Source: Blastocatellia bacterium (GTDB lineage: Bacteria > Acidobacteriota > Blastocatellia > Pyrinomonadales > Pyrinomonadaceae). Taken from it: a DNA stretch of 64,000 nucleotides. Positions within the stretch are counted from its first letter, which is position 1. Every line of letters begins with the position of its first letter. The stretch covers positions 1 through 64,000 of the forward strand of contig JACCVY010000041.1 in the NCBI GenBank assembly GCA_013697915.1, in the 5' to 3' direction. Position numbers and translations under genes: made by a program. Under the pieces are notes generated by a model. The model saw only the letters and a list, made by a program, of their open reading frames with translations, had not been told where the DNA came from and did no database searches. Positions 43,572 through 53,158 of this stretch are shown piece after piece.

Positions 43572-44732
43572 TTGTTAGCTGGCAAAAAACTCCTACTTGC
43601 CGACGATTCAATCACGATTCAAAAGGTTGTGGATCTCACCTTTGCCGACGAAGGCGTCACCGTATTAGCTGTTAACAACGGGCGCGAGGCGATTGAAAAG
43701 TTAAGCGAGTTTGCGCCGGATATCGTGCTCGCCGATGTGTTCATGCCGCAGATGAGCGGTTATGAAGTTTGCGAACACATAAAACAAAATGATCAGCTCA
43801 AGCATATTCCTGTTATGCTTTTGGTAGGCTCGTTTGAGCCGTTCGACGAAGCGGAGGCGCGCCGGGTTGGCGCGAACGACACCTTGACGAAGCCCTTTCA
43901 ATCAATCCGCAACCTTATCGATAAAGTTGGCGTGCTGGTCGGCGGCCGCGCGGCGGAGGAACAGGTTCCGACAGCGGAACTGCCGCATCACCGCGAGCCG
44001 GCGCCTGAACCGGAAAAATTGACTGAAGAAGAAATCCAGGTCACAACTGCCGATACGTTGCCCCTGCCGCCCGAGCAGGCCGAAGTCGTCGCCTACTACG
44101 CGGCTAAGCAGGAAGCGCAAGCGGCTAACCATTCTCGGATGGATGCAACGATAGAAACCAAACGGCCGGACATGGCGGCTCCGCAAACTGATGACAGCGC
44201 TGGTGAGTTATTACTTGATCTCAGTGACATGAAACCTGGCACTGGCGGTATCGCAGACGACTTTGTTTTGGATTTGGACCTTGACGAACCTGCCGAGCCG
44301 TCGCCCGCAGTGGCTGCGTATTCAGCGCCTTCATTCACGCGTCGCGAGCACGAAGCTGACAGCGTCAGTTCAATCCGTTCGACTGCTACGGTTGATCCGA
44401 TGGCGCGCACCCAGGAATTTCCGCGCCGCAGCGAACAGCCGTTTGAGCCGGAGCAGCCGGCTGAGCACGTTGCTGAACCCGAACACTCCATCGAGCAAAT
44501 GGTCGCTTATCGTTCCGAACCCAACGCTGAGAATGCACAAGCATTAGTTAGCGAAGCCGGCGTGAGTACGGTTGGCACCGCCAGCGAATTATCGCCGGAG
44601 ATGATTGACGCAATCGCGCGACGCGCGGTCGAACAGCTTTCCGAGAAGGTGGTGCAGGAAATCGCCTGGGAAGTCGTGCCGCAGCTCGCAGAATTGATGA
44701 TCAAGCGCCAACTCGAAGAAAATAGTTCTTAA
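43572..44732 (+). CDS. Response regulator with long acidic linker and conserved C-terminal helix
   Basis: The first 120 residues are a receiver domain (LLLADDSITIQKVVDLTF, phospho-Asp in IVLADVFMPQMSG, KPFQSI). A variable Glu/Pro/Ala-rich linker of about 200 residues follows. The last 50 residues form a helix pair, ELSPEMIDAIARRAVEQLSEKVVQEIAWEVVPQLAELMIKR in all, of a kind seen at the end of similar proteins in Acidobacteriota and Myxococcota. It is probably an interaction module. Start is a TTG at 43572 with AAGG upstream. A terminator follows. Confidence 0.85.
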   Translation: MLAGKKLLLADDSITIQKVVDLTFADEGVTVLAVNNGREAIEKLSEFAPDIVLADVFMPQMSGYEVCEHIKQNDQLKHIPVMLLVGSFEPFDEAEARRVGANDTLTKPFQSIRNLIDKVGVLVGGRAAEEQVPTAELPHHREPAPEPEKLTEEEIQVTTADTLPLPPEQAEVVAYYAAKQEAQAANHSRMDATIETKRPDMAAPQTDDSAGELLLDLSDMKPGTGGIADDFVLDLDLDEPAEPSPAVAAYSAPSFTRREHEADSVSSIRSTATVDPMARTQEFPRRSEQPFEPEQPAEHVAEPEHSIEQMVAYRSEPNAENAQALVSEAGVSTVGTASELSPEMIDAIARRAVEQLSEKVVQEIAWEVVPQLAELMIKRQLEENSS

Positions 44733-44760
44733 ACCCGATCAAGATTAAATATTATATGCG

Positions 44761-44790
44761 GCAGGTCACCCTAAAAGTGGCCTGCTTTTT
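44761..44790 (+). terminator. Intrinsic terminator after the response regulator
   Basis: GCAGGTCAC pairs with GTGGCCTGC (one mismatch) around CCTAAAA, followed by five T, about 30 nt past the stop. Confidence 0.8.
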
Positions 44791-44795
44791 CAATT

Positions 44796-44939
44796 GGTCA
44801 GGTAGTCAGTTGTCCATGGTCAGTTGGATTAGTCGGATTCGTTAGGTAATGTAGTCGTCACATGAAAAACAACGGACTCTGCCTTACAATGCATCTTTTG
44901 CGGCTAACGACTGACTACGGACAACTGACCGACTAACCG
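44796..44939. repeat. Word-repeat palindrome upstream of valS (GGTCAGT/AGTCAGT family)
   Basis: GGTCAGGTAGTCAGTTGTCC (44796..) and its neighbours are mirrored by ACGACTGACTACGGACAACT and GACCGACTAACCG at 44907..44939. The hairpin ends 4 nt before the valS ATG, so it could affect translation initiation. Confidence 0.85.
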
Positions 44940-44943
44940 CCAA

Positions 44944-47631
44944 ATGGAAATTCCGAAAACCTACGATCCCAAACAGGCCGAACAAAATCACTACGAGCGC
45001 TGGGAGCGCGAAGGATTTTTCGCGCCCGAGATCAACCGCGACCCACTCGCGCCCGTCTTTTCAATCGTGGTTCCCCCGCCGAACGTGACCGGTGCGCTGC
45101 ACATGGGCCACGCCTTGCAGCACACGATGATGGATGTGCTGACGCGCTACAAACGCATGTGCGGCTATCGCACGTTGTGGCTGCCGGGCATGGACCACGC
45201 CGGCATCTCCACGCAAATGGTCGTCAAGCGCGAACTGAAAAAAGAGGGATTGTCGCGACACGACCTTGGCCGCGAGAAATTCGTCGAGCGCGTTTGGAAG
45301 TGGAAACAGGAGTCGGGCGGACAAATCACTAAACAGATGCGGCGCGAAGGCGCGTCGGTCGATTGGTCGCGCGAAAAATTTACGATGGACGCGGATCTAA
45401 CACGGGCCGTACGTGAAGTTTTCGTTCGTCTCTATGACGAAGGAATGATCTATCGCGGCAATCGCATCGTTAACTGGTGTCCCAATGACCAGACGGTGCT
45501 GTCGGATCTGGAAGTGGAAAAGGTCGCGCAAAACGGCAAGCTCTATTACCTGCGCTATCCGCTGAAGTCCGGCAAGGGTCATGTGACGGTTGCTACTACG
45601 CGACCTGAGACGATGCTCGGCGACACGGCGGTGGCGGTCAATCCGGAAGACGGACGCTATCGCGAACTGGTCGGCGAGACTTTATTATTGCCGCTCACCG
45701 GACGCGAGATTCCGGTGATCGCCGACGAGTTTGTCGAACCCGAGTTTGGCACCGGCGCGGTAAAGGTAACGCCCGCGCATGATGCCAACGACTATGACAT
45801 GGGACAACGGCACTCTTTGCCGAAACTAATAGTAATTGATGGCCAGGCAAAAATGACTGAAGCCGCCGGCGAAGAGTTTGTCGGGTTGGATCGGTACAAA
45901 GCGCGCACGAAAGTTGTGGAGAAGTTTGAAGAACTCGGCTTGCTCGAGAAAGTCGACGACTATGAATTCGCAATCTCGAAATGCGAACGATGCAAGACAG
46001 TCATTGAGCCGTTGATATCGACGCAGTGGTTTATGCGCATGGATCAGCTGCGCGATCGCGCGCTTCAATCGTTGCAGCAGGACAAGTCACCGCAGTTCGT
46101 GCCGGAAGTGCCTTACGAAAAAGTTTATGCAAACTGGCTGGAGAATCTGCGCGATTGGACCATCTCCCGGCAGCTTTGGTGGGGCCATCAGATTCCGGCG
46201 TGGTATAAGCCGGATGGCACAGTCGTTGTTGCGCGTTCGGAAGAGGAAGCGCGCGAGAAAGCCGGCACCGCCGAACTGACGCAGGATCCGGACGTGCTCG
46301 ATACCTGGTTTTCATCCGCGCTGTGGCCTTTCTCAACGTTAGGCTGGCCGGAAGAGACCAAGGATCTCGCAACGTTTTATCCGACGTCGGTGCTGGTGAC
46401 TGCGCGCGACATAATTTTTCTGTGGGTCTCGCGTATGGTGATGATGGGTTTGAAGTTTATGGATGCGGAACCTTTTGCGGATGTCTTCGTCACCGGCACG
46501 ATCCTCGACGCGCACGGCCAGCGCATGTCGAAAACGAAAATGAACGGCGTCGATCCGCTGGAAGTGTTCGACAAGTATGGCGTGGATGCGACGCGTCTGA
46601 AACTCGCGTCGGTTGGCAGCACTGACATTCGCTGGAGCGAGAAGCAGGTGGAAAGCTATCGCAACTTTGCCAACAAGATCTGGAACGCCGCGCGGTTTTG
46701 TCTGCTGAATTCAGAAGGCGCAACGATAAATCCGGCCACGTTGACTGTTGGTCCTAACTCAGCATTGCAGGATCGCTGGATAGTTTCGCGTCTTAACAAA
46801 ACTGCGCGCGAGATGCGCAAAGCACTCGCCGGTTATGAGTTTCATGAAGCGGTGCAGACGCTCTATCACTTCTTCTGGGACGATTTTTGCGACTGGTATA
46901 TCGAATTAACGAAAAGCGAAATCAGCGCTGAAGAAGCGAGCGCCGGTCGTACTGAAGCACGCACGCGGTTACTGACTGTGCTGGAACAATCGCTGCGACT
47001 GCTGCATCCTTTCATGCCTTACATCACCGAAGAGCTTTGGCAAACACTGCCGGGCGTGAGCAGCGCCTTGCTGCATCGAGCCTATGCGGGCGCGGCGCCG
47101 TCGATCATGCTGGCCGCTTATCCCGAGGGGCAGTCGGAATTGATTGACGAAAACGCCGAATGGGAAATGCAGGCGGTCATCGATCTCATCACGCGCGTGC
47201 GCAATATTCGTTCGGAAATGAACATCAAGCCGGGCGAACGCGTGACGCTGTTGATTGGTTCACCGGATGAAAAACTGCGTGCGGTGTTCAACGCAAATAC
47301 CGCTCAGATCAGCCGGCTGGCGCGGGCTGCCGAAGTTTCAATCAATGAAAAGCTAGAAGCACCACGGGCTTCGGCTCGCGCGGTATTGATTGGCGGCGCT
47401 GAAGTGGCAGTGCCGCTTGAGGGCTTAATCGATTTCGAACAAGAGCGGCAACGCCTGGGTAAAGAAAAAGAAAAGTTGTCAGCTGAGTCAGCCAAGCTTG
47501 AAGCGCAGCTTGCGAATCCGCAATTTGCTGAACGGGCACCGGCCGAAAAAGTTGAAGAAGTGCGCGCCCGCATTGCTGACATCGCGCAGCGCAACGCACA
47601 ACTGGATCAAAATATTGCGAACCTGGGATAA
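44944..47631 (+). CDS. valS: Valyl-tRNA synthetase
   Basis: A class I tRNA synthetase charging tRNA-Val. The 895-residue protein has [15 protein letters not shown] (HIGH motif, near 40-54), a long editing domain ([34 protein letters not shown]), and the second signature MSKTKMNG near 527, where a typical enzyme reads KMSKSKGN. The C-terminal 70 residues form the ValS-specific coiled coil ([20 protein letters not shown]). Length is typical. No ribosome-binding site is obvious, as a word-repeat hairpin ends just upstream. Confidence 0.97.
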   Translation: MEIPKTYDPKQAEQNHYERWEREGFFAPEINRDPLAPVFSIVVPPPNVTGALHMGHALQHTMMDVLTRYKRMCGYRTLWLPGMDHAGISTQMVVKRELKKEGLSRHDLGREKFVERVWKWKQESGGQITKQMRREGASVDWSREKFTMDADLTRAVREVFVRLYDEGMIYRGNRIVNWCPNDQTVLSDLEVEKVAQNGKLYYLRYPLKSGKGHVTVATTRPETMLGDTAVAVNPEDGRYRELVGETLLLPLTGREIPVIADEFVEPEFGTGAVKVTPAHDANDYDMGQRHSLPKLIVIDGQAKMTEAAGEEFVGLDRYKARTKVVEKFEELGLLEKVDDYEFAISKCERCKTVIEPLISTQWFMRMDQLRDRALQSLQQDKSPQFVPEVPYEKVYANWLENLRDWTISRQLWWGHQIPAWYKPDGTVVVARSEEEAREKAGTAELTQDPDVLDTWFSSALWPFSTLGWPEETKDLATFYPTSVLVTARDIIFLWVSRMVMMGLKFMDAEPFADVFVTGTILDAHGQRMSKTKMNGVDPLEVFDKYGVDATRLKLASVGSTDIRWSEKQVESYRNFANKIWNAARFCLLNSEGATINPATLTVGPNSALQDRWIVSRLNKTAREMRKALAGYEFHEAVQTLYHFFWDDFCDWYIELTKSEISAEEASAGRTEARTRLLTVLEQSLRLLHPFMPYITEELWQTLPGVSSALLHRAYAGAAPSIMLAAYPEGQSELIDENAEWEMQAVIDLITRVRNIRSEMNIKPGERVTLLIGSPDEKLRAVFNANTAQISRLARAAEVSINEKLEAPRASARAVLIGGAEVAVPLEGLIDFEQERQRLGKEKEKLSAESAKLEAQLANPQFAERAPAEKVEEVRARIADIAQRNAQLDQNIANLG

Positions 47632-47700
47632 CCACTAAGCCCTGTTAGACTCGCGCTCGAGATCGTTAGTAAAGTCCGAACCGCGAAGGAGTCACCTGAA

Positions 47701-48237
47701 ATGCGTCGAACTCTGGTTTCGTTAACTATTATTGGCCTGGTTTTGATTGTCTTTGGATCCTCCTCCGTTCTGAAGAGCAAAGCAAAAGACGCGACCGTCG
47801 TCGCGCAAGCCCCCGGGACTCGTTGCACTCGCCTGACGTTCGGGCCAAGACCAAAGAAGCCGAAGTCCAAAAAGGAAATCGCGGCCGCTACAGGTTCCGC
47901 GGCACCCGGCACGCGTTGCCTGCGCCTCTCATCGGGGGGTCGTCCGGGAACCATCCTACCTAACGCGCCACCCAAAGTCGGCCTCGCTACTTCAACGGCT
48001 TACATTGCGACAAACGCCGACGCGCGAGTGAATCTGAAGGCGATCGCGTGTGACCCAGACGGCGACAGCGTTCTTTACACTTATACAACTACCGGCGGCC
48101 GCATTACTGGCGACGGCGAGTCGGCTGTCTGGAGCTTAAGCGGGGTAACTCGTCCAGGCACCTATACGGTCAGTGTGGAAGTAGACGACGGGTGCGGTTG
48201 CATTGCGTTTGATTCCAGCCAGGTAACACTCGAATAG
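47701..48237 (+). CDS. Secreted Ig/PKD-like protein
   Basis: The 178-residue protein has a signal peptide (LVSLTIIGLVLIVFGSSS) and two copies of a short PGTRC-xRL motif (APGTRCTRLTFG and APGTRCLRLSSG). The C-terminal domain resembles PKD or cadherin-like folds: VNLKAIACDPDGDSVLYTY, PGTYTVSVEVDDGCGCIAF. Four Cys are present, at least two likely bonded. It probably acts outside the membrane; no enzyme motif is seen. Confidence 0.75.
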   Translation: MRRTLVSLTIIGLVLIVFGSSSVLKSKAKDATVVAQAPGTRCTRLTFGPRPKKPKSKKEIAAATGSAAPGTRCLRLSSGGRPGTILPNAPPKVGLATSTAYIATNADARVNLKAIACDPDGDSVLYTYTTTGGRITGDGESAVWSLSGVTRPGTYTVSVEVDDGCGCIAFDSSQVTLE

Positions 48238-48395
48238 AGCCACACGGCTTGGCACTGAGGCCTCCGCTCCTCCACATGAGTGGAACAAGGAGGTTCCCGC
48301 ATCGTGTAAAAACGCTAACGACTTGCGAGCGCTTGAAGGCACTCCGGACAAGGGGTATCTTTTAGACACTCCCCGCTCGGATTCGAGGAATAACC

Positions 48396-49151
48396 ATGCA
48401 AAGACGATCCATTCGCTACACCACACTTTTATTGGCCATTCTAATCGGCGTCAGTACGTTCTCGATCGAAACCGATGCGCAGCGCCGGCGCAAGCGGCGC
48501 GTCCGCCGTGCGCCGCGGCCAGTAGTTACAAATCCCGCCATCGCGCCGCCGGGAAGCGAACAGGGTGACGGTACGGAAAAAATCATTAGCACCGCCGATG
48601 AAAATGGTAGTTCGGTTGACGCGAACGAAGAAGGCACGCAGCCGAAGAAAAGGGTTACCAGGAGCGGCGAAGCAAACATGCAACAAACGATCGATGCGCT
48701 CTCGAACCAGGTCAACCGGCTCAACGATAAGTTAAGCCAGATGCAGGAGAATGATCGCTCGCTGATCGACATGGAGCGCCTGACGCGCGCTGAGCAACGC
48801 GCCGAGAGTATCCGGTCGCAAATGTTGGACACGGAGAGTAAGCTGGCGGATCTACAGGCGCGCATGGACCAGGTTGATTATTCGTTGAAGCCGGAAAACA
48901 TCGACCGCTCGATTGCCGGTTACGGGTCGGTACACCCTGAAGAGGCCCGCGAGTCACGCCGCCGCCAACTGGAAAACGAGAAGGCGCGGCTACAAGCGCA
49001 AATTAATTTGTTGGAAAACAGTCGCACACGTTTGCAAGCTTCGCTGTCTACTGCGGAAGCCGAAGTGGACCTGCTGCGGCGGCGCATTGATCAGAAGCAG
49101 TTGATCAACTCTTCGCGCGCCGAACCTGCGGCGACTCCAGATAAACCTTAG
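48396..49151 (+). CDS. Secreted coiled-coil protein
   Basis: A signal peptide (RYTTLLLAILIGVSTFSIETDA) is followed by an Arg-rich patch (QRRRKRRVRRAPRP) and a disordered region. Residues 95-240 are a long coiled coil (MQQTIDALSNQVNRLNDKLSQ, ENEKARLQAQINLLENSRTR, TAEAEVDLLRRRIDQK). It may be a periplasmic structural or scaffold protein. No family was recognised. It is followed 12 nt later by the XdhC-type gene. Confidence 0.75.
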   Translation: MQRRSIRYTTLLLAILIGVSTFSIETDAQRRRKRRVRRAPRPVVTNPAIAPPGSEQGDGTEKIISTADENGSSVDANEEGTQPKKRVTRSGEANMQQTIDALSNQVNRLNDKLSQMQENDRSLIDMERLTRAEQRAESIRSQMLDTESKLADLQARMDQVDYSLKPENIDRSIAGYGSVHPEEARESRRRQLENEKARLQAQINLLENSRTRLQASLSTAEAEVDLLRRRIDQKQLINSSRAEPAATPDKP

Positions 49152-49163
49152 TCTCGTACCATT

Positions 49164-49499
49164 ATGGGCACACTGCCACCGGCGGATCTCTATCGCCAAG
49201 TCGCAGAAGCGAACAATCGCGGCGAGCGCGTCGTGGTAGCCACGGTTGCGCGCACGCGTGGCTCAACGCCGCAGCAGCGCGGCGCAAAGATGCTTTTCTT
49301 TGAAGGCGGCGAAGCAGCCGGCACAGTAGGCGGTGGTTGCGTCGAAGCAGAAGTTTGGGCCGAAGCGCGCGAGGCGTTACGCTCGGGGCAATCCGCTTTG
49401 CATCATTTTTCGCTGACCGCTGAAGAGGCAAGTGAAGAAGGCATGGTTTGTGGCGGGACGATGGACATTTTTCTTGACGTTTGGAAACCAGCGATTTGA
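49164..49499 (+). CDS. XdhC/CoxI-family protein, N-terminal domain only
   Basis: The 111-residue protein is the CoxI-type domain of XdhC-like maturation factors: VVVATVARTRGSTPQQRGAKMLFFEGG, AGTVGGGCVEAEVWAEARE and EEGMVCGGTMDIFLDVW, with the conserved Cys residues. XdhC proteins insert the sulphido ligand into molybdenum cofactor for xanthine- or CO-dehydrogenase-type enzymes. In full-length members a Rossmann domain follows. Here it is found only at 50302, in another protein. The pair may work as two chains. An IS481 remnant lies directly downstream. Confidence 0.85.
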   Translation: MGTLPPADLYRQVAEANNRGERVVVATVARTRGSTPQQRGAKMLFFEGGEAAGTVGGGCVEAEVWAEAREALRSGQSALHHFSLTAEEASEEGMVCGGTMDIFLDVWKPAI

Positions 49500-49519
49500 C
49501 TGTGGATTAAGAGCGGGCA

Positions 49520-49800
49520 AGCCAAGTGTTGCGGGCGATGGGAAAGCTCTTCCAGACCTGGGCACCCCTGCGCTTCATATCTATGCAACCACTTGTAAGC
49601 GGTTGCGGGACCGATACCGAATCGGCCGCATAGTTGACGAATGTTGGATTGTTCCTGACTGGCTAACATAACGAACTCATGGCGTTGAGACATGGCTGAA
49701 CTGGTTCTCCAAGGCATACCTTCGACTCCTTTCAGTCGTTAGGTATAACCTATCAAAAGTGTTCACCATGTCCCCGATCACGTGTTTAGGATGTCTCCGG
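49520..49800 (-). pseudogene. Remnant of an IS481-family insertion sequence
   Basis: From ATG 49717 (AAGGAG upstream) the frame encodes about 63 residues of an IS481-type transposase N-terminus: MPWRTSSAMSQRHEFVMLAS, then NIRQLCGRFGIGPATAYKWL (helix-turn-helix) and HRYEAQGCPGLEELSHRP. After this the match is lost, and the DDE catalytic domain is missing. Upstream on its strand GGGGACATGGTGAACACTTT resembles an IS481-family end. So only the left end and the first part of the transposase remain. The remnant lies between the two XdhC genes. The frame continues in antisense to the XdhC gene, which is not meaningful. Confidence 0.75.
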
Positions 49801-49992
49801 TCTATACACCTTCCCGACCCTGAGCTGAGCGCAGTTGAATGCTGATTCTTGATTGAAAGGCCTTCAAGGGAAGTATCGAGGTGGCTAAAGAGCCTCTCAG
49901 GTCGGGCAGGCGGGATTAGCACCCCAGCGGGGCTGCCCCGCCGGGGACCCCACCTTGCCCCCGCTCTTCTGCCGCTCAGTAAGTTAACTCCG

Positions 49993-50289
49993 ATGCCAGA
50001 ATCTTTCATCGAAAACTACAAAGCCAAGCACCGCCATCCGCTGAACAGGCTTTCGCACAGCATCGGCATCCCGCTGATCGCCATTTCGTTGCCGCTGTTC
50101 TTCTTCAACTGGCGCTGGGCGCTGGGACTCTTCATTGTCGGCTGGGCCTTCCAGTTTCTCGGTCACTTTATTGAAGGGAACCAGCCCGCCTTCTTCCGCA
50201 ACCCGCTCTACCTGCTGGTCGGTCCCTGGTGGTTGTTACGTCGTGCCTTCGGCTCAGCCAGTTCGCAAAAGCCACCTACAGCGAAATAG
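49993..50289 (+). CDS. DUF962/Mpo1-like membrane protein
   Basis: A protein of 98 residues from ATG 49993 with the DUF962 (YGL010w/Mpo1) signature: IENYKAKHRHPLNRLSHSIGIPLI, FQFLGHFIEGNQPAFFRNPLYLLVGPWWLL. It has two or three membrane helices, and the conserved His residues are present. The yeast family member is a 2-hydroxy fatty acid dioxygenase, but the bacterial function is untested. The frame runs further upstream to 49849 into a G/C-rich repeat. Confidence 0.88.
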   Translation: MPESFIENYKAKHRHPLNRLSHSIGIPLIAISLPLFFFNWRWALGLFIVGWAFQFLGHFIEGNQPAFFRNPLYLLVGPWWLLRRAFGSASSQKPPTAK

Positions 50290-50301
50290 AATCCTCTCCC
50301 C

Positions 50302-51153
50302 ATGAAGGATTCAACCGACAACCTCAGTTCGATTTCGTCTTTGCTCAGTCGCTTATTCAGTGACGGCTCGCTGGCTGTTGTCGTCACCTTGATCGCAGCG
50401 CCGCGTAATGTCGGCGCGAAGATGATCATCGAAGAGAAGAGAAGTCATCACGGCAGCTTGGCGGATCCGGCGCTTGACTTAGCAGTGATCCTGCAAGCTG
50501 CTGTCTTTCTCGCCTCGAAAGAAGAGACACGCACTTTTTACGGCCGTGAATTTGCACCTGAGTTGAGTGAGTTCAGCGAAGCGCAATTTCTTTTTGAACT
50601 GATTCAGCCGGAGCAGCGCGTGGTTATTTGCGGTGCCGGGCACGTGGGCGCCTCGCTCGCCAAGCTCGCGGCTTTGTTAGGTTATTGCGCGACTCTGATC
50701 GACGACCGCAAAAAATTCGTGAGACGAGAAGATTTTCCGGAGACGAATATCGAATTGGTTAAGGCCGAGAGTTGGAGCGAAGCAGTGCGCGCCGCGGTGG
50801 GCAACGGACGCGGCGTTTCTGTCGCCATCGTGACGCGCGGGCACAGCGAAGATGAACAGTGCCTGCGCGCGGTCCTCACGCTTAGCGAACTACCCGGTCA
50901 CGGGAGCGATCTTGATAATCTGCCGGCTGGCACTCCCGATTACGTTGGTTTGATTGGCAGCAAACGGCGCACGCGCATCGTGCTCGAACGCTTGCGCGAA
51001 GCCGGCGTGAGCGCCGAGCAGTTGGCAAATGTGCACGCACCGATTGGTTTAGACATTGGCGCCGTCACACCGGAAGAAGTCGCGCTGGCGATAATTGCTG
51101 AAATTGTTGCCGTGCGTCGCGGGGGCAGCGGCCACTCGCTTTCGAGCCGATGA
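50302..51153 (+). CDS. XdhC-family protein with Rossmann domain
   Basis: The 283-residue protein carries the XdhC C-terminal Rossmann domain: RVVICGAGHVGASLAKLAALLGY near 108-130, VTRGHSEDEQCLRAVL, DYVGLIGSKRRTRIVLERL and IGLDIGAVTPEEVALAIIAEIVA. The N-terminal 100 residues are a degenerate CoxI-like half without the GGGC.E motif. Together with the 111-residue gene at 49164 it can form a complete XdhC. It starts 12 nt after the DUF962 gene. No molybdenum hydroxylase is encoded nearby. Confidence 0.88.
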   Translation: MKDSTDNLSSISSLLSRLFSDGSLAVVVTLIAAPRNVGAKMIIEEKRSHHGSLADPALDLAVILQAAVFLASKEETRTFYGREFAPELSEFSEAQFLFELIQPEQRVVICGAGHVGASLAKLAALLGYCATLIDDRKKFVRREDFPETNIELVKAESWSEAVRAAVGNGRGVSVAIVTRGHSEDEQCLRAVLTLSELPGHGSDLDNLPAGTPDYVGLIGSKRRTRIVLERLREAGVSAEQLANVHAPIGLDIGAVTPEEVALAIIAEIVAVRRGGSGHSLSSR

Positions 51154-51649
51154 CGGCCGCCGACCGAAGCGGATTAACGAGCTGCTGTTCGCTGGTTACT
51201 GCCTGCTTTTCCGCTAACGATTCACATCTACGGTGCCTCTTGCACGGAGCGCCGTTCCAATTGGCTTGACTTTACGCTGGACAAGTAATAATAAACGCCG
51301 CAACTAATCGCTGCTGTTGCCGCTATTGCCGGCTTTTGTTTTGCGAGGTATGCAACCTAAGCCTGCCGACTTTGCTTTGACCACCAAAGTCAAACCGCCC
51401 AATCGACGGAGCGCAACCGAACAAGTGAAGGATAAGTCCAGGGGAACGAAGAGGGCTCAGCCACGTTCTTCATCTAACTCTAAATTCCAACCCTCATAGA
51501 GTATTGCGTCAAGTTAGTGTTCCAACGATCTCTGCGCGGCATAAGTGGCGCGGTGCCGTTCAAGATTATCTGCGCGGAGTTTCGTTTCAGCTTTATCACC
51601 ATGAGCTTTTATAGCTCACAAAGGGGGTTCTCCCCAGAGGAGTATAGAC
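51154..51649. other. Intergenic region without a supported gene
   Basis: This gap holds only a doubtful 60-residue frame (51317..51499) with low-complexity basic composition and no good start site. No repeat or RNA was recognised. The end contains the AGGAG site of the following gene. Confidence 0.5.
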
Positions 51650-52132
51650 ATGCGTAAAGTTACACTTGGATTGCTGGGACTGGCGTGCGTCGCGGCCTTA
51701 GCGTTTAACGGATTCGGACAATCTTCCAATGCAATAGCCGATGACGTGCTTGCGATGGTCAGAGCGCAATGGGCCGCCGAGATAAAAGATCCCACAAATG
51801 TTGCCGAACAGATGAAGAATATCGCCGCTGACTACACTGAATTTAATGGGGACTACGCCACTCGCCTGGAAGGCAAGTCGTTGAATATGCGTCTCGCCGA
51901 AGCTGGTGGAGTTAGCAGCATCCGAACCGTGGCAGCGGAGATGGCTAATCCCAAGGTGCAAGTTTACAACGGAGATGTAGCTATTCTGTCTTACAACTAC
52001 GTTGGTCTGTCGAAAGATAAGGATGGCAAGACAGAGCCCTCTCGAGCAAAGTCAACTCGCGTGTACGTGAAACAGAACGGTAAGTGGATGCTGGTTCATG
52101 CAAACTTTGGCGCCGATCCAGTACCCAAATAA
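51650..52132 (+). CDS. Secreted NTF2-like (SnoaL/DUF4440 type) protein
   Basis: A 160-residue protein with a signal peptide (GLLGLACVAALAFNGFGQ). The body follows the cone-like NTF2/SnoaL pattern: VLAMVRAQWAAEIK, IAADYTEFNGDYATRLEGKS, VQVYNGDVAILSYNYVGLS and STRVYVKQNGKWMLVHANFG. Such domains bind small molecules or act as isomerases. A similar but separate family member lies convergent at 52217. CAGAGGAG precedes the ATG. Confidence 0.8.
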   Translation: MRKVTLGLLGLACVAALAFNGFGQSSNAIADDVLAMVRAQWAAEIKDPTNVAEQMKNIAADYTEFNGDYATRLEGKSLNMRLAEAGGVSSIRTVAAEMANPKVQVYNGDVAILSYNYVGLSKDKDGKTEPSRAKSTRVYVKQNGKWMLVHANFGADPVPK

Positions 52133-52162
52133 CAGACCCCCAAAGGACGTTGGTAAAACAGA

Positions 52163-52198
52163 GAGGCCGGACAAGTCCCAGGAGATTTGTCCGGCCTC
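52163..52198. terminator. Bidirectional hairpin between convergent NTF2-like genes
   Basis: GAGGCCGGACAA pairs perfectly with TTGTCCGGCCTC around a 12-nt loop, 31 nt past the first gene and 19 nt before the end of the other. It is well placed as a shared terminator, although no T run follows. Confidence 0.75.
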
Positions 52199-52216
52199 AT
52201 GGTCCTGCGAACGAAC

Positions 52217-52717
52217 CTACTTTTTCTCGGGAAGCGCGGGCGCCGGCAGGTCCGAATTCCAAATGTCGGCCACGCACTTCCACCCGCCGTCAGACTGTTT
52301 CTTCCATACCTCGAGATACTTGCCGCGATCGGTGGCCGGCTTGCCGCTCGCGTCGTTCATTGTCAGTTCGTAGGTGCCGCTTACGTAACCAATATCACCC
52401 GAGCGCGCGACCTCCACTTTGGTTGCTTTCCAGCCGCCGGAAAACCCCGGGGTCGTTATCATCGCTTTCCAGATTTTCCTAACGGCAACCTTTGTGTTGA
52501 CCATCGCCTCGTTAGGGGGCAAAACAATGGCATCGTCCGAATAGTACGAGACTGTCTTATCAACGTCCTTCGCTCCGGCGGCTTTGGACCATTCGGCATC
52601 CAGCGTCCTTATCGCACTCTCATCCGCAGCGCGTGTGTCCGCAGGCGCCGGCGTCTGGCACGCTAAAGCGAAACTAAGTAGAGCAATGCAAGCCGCAAGA
52701 ACAATTGGTCGTTTCAT
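52217..52717 (-). CDS. DUF4440-type NTF2-like lipoprotein
   Basis: The 166-residue protein has a lipobox (LLSFALACQTPAP, Cys 20) and an NTF2-like domain of the DUF4440 type: IRTLDAEWSKAAGAKDVDKTVSYYSDDAIVLPPN, YVSGTYELTMNDA and GKYLEVWKKQSDGGWKCVADIWNSD. It would sit on the outer side of a membrane. Convergent with the other NTF2-like gene. Its ligand is unknown. Confidence 0.87.
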   Translation of the reverse strand: MKRPIVLAACIALLSFALACQTPAPADTRAADESAIRTLDAEWSKAAGAKDVDKTVSYYSDDAIVLPPNEAMVNTKVAVRKIWKAMITTPGFSGGWKATKVEVARSGDIGYVSGTYELTMNDASGKPATDRGKYLEVWKKQSDGGWKCVADIWNSDLPAPALPEKK

Positions 52718-53158
52718 GACTGATCTCCAGTGCTGGGGGATTGGGAAGCGCTCTAACCGTAGTGTGAACTTCTGACGCTGTCAATGTCGAAAGAGCAGAA
52801 TAAGCTCGTGCTTAAGATGGCTCCATTCCGACGCTCTCCGTTTTTCCTATTCACGATCCACGATTTACGATTCACGTTTTTTTGACGCTCGTCTTCCCCC
52901 TGCCTATAATCCGCGCGCACCAACTGAATTCAAAAACAAAAGCGGAGAAGGATATCTCATGAAGAACAAACGTTACCTGCGATTGGTTAGTCACTTGTCA
53001 CTGCTTTTATCCATTCACGATTTACGGATTCGTTGCATAACCATTGACACGTCGCGATACCGGACGTAAGCTCCGCGCATAATCAGGATCGCTATCCGCC
53101 AGCAGTATCAGTTCTGTAGGTTTCGACATTCAAAAACAAAGAAAAGGAGATTCCAGCC
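52718..53158. other. Gap with short signal-like ORF and word repeats
   Basis: The gap has CACGATCCACGATTTACGAT and CCATTCACGATTTACGGATT (repeat words of the CGTAAAT family, near 52857 and 53010). The second lies inside a 36-residue frame, ATG 52959 to TAA 53069 (MKNKRYLRLVSHLSLLLSIH...), which has an excellent GGAGAAGG site. This looks like a gene whose start was kept while its body was lost. Confidence 0.45.

Noticed and set aside
49507-49572. REP-like repeat similar to 59985..60035 (AAGAGCGGG..GACCTGG)
   Set aside because: These bases encode the IS481 transposase fragment, so the likeness is probably chance.
51317-51499. 60-codon plus-strand frame
   Set aside because: Low-complexity, no start signal, no family.
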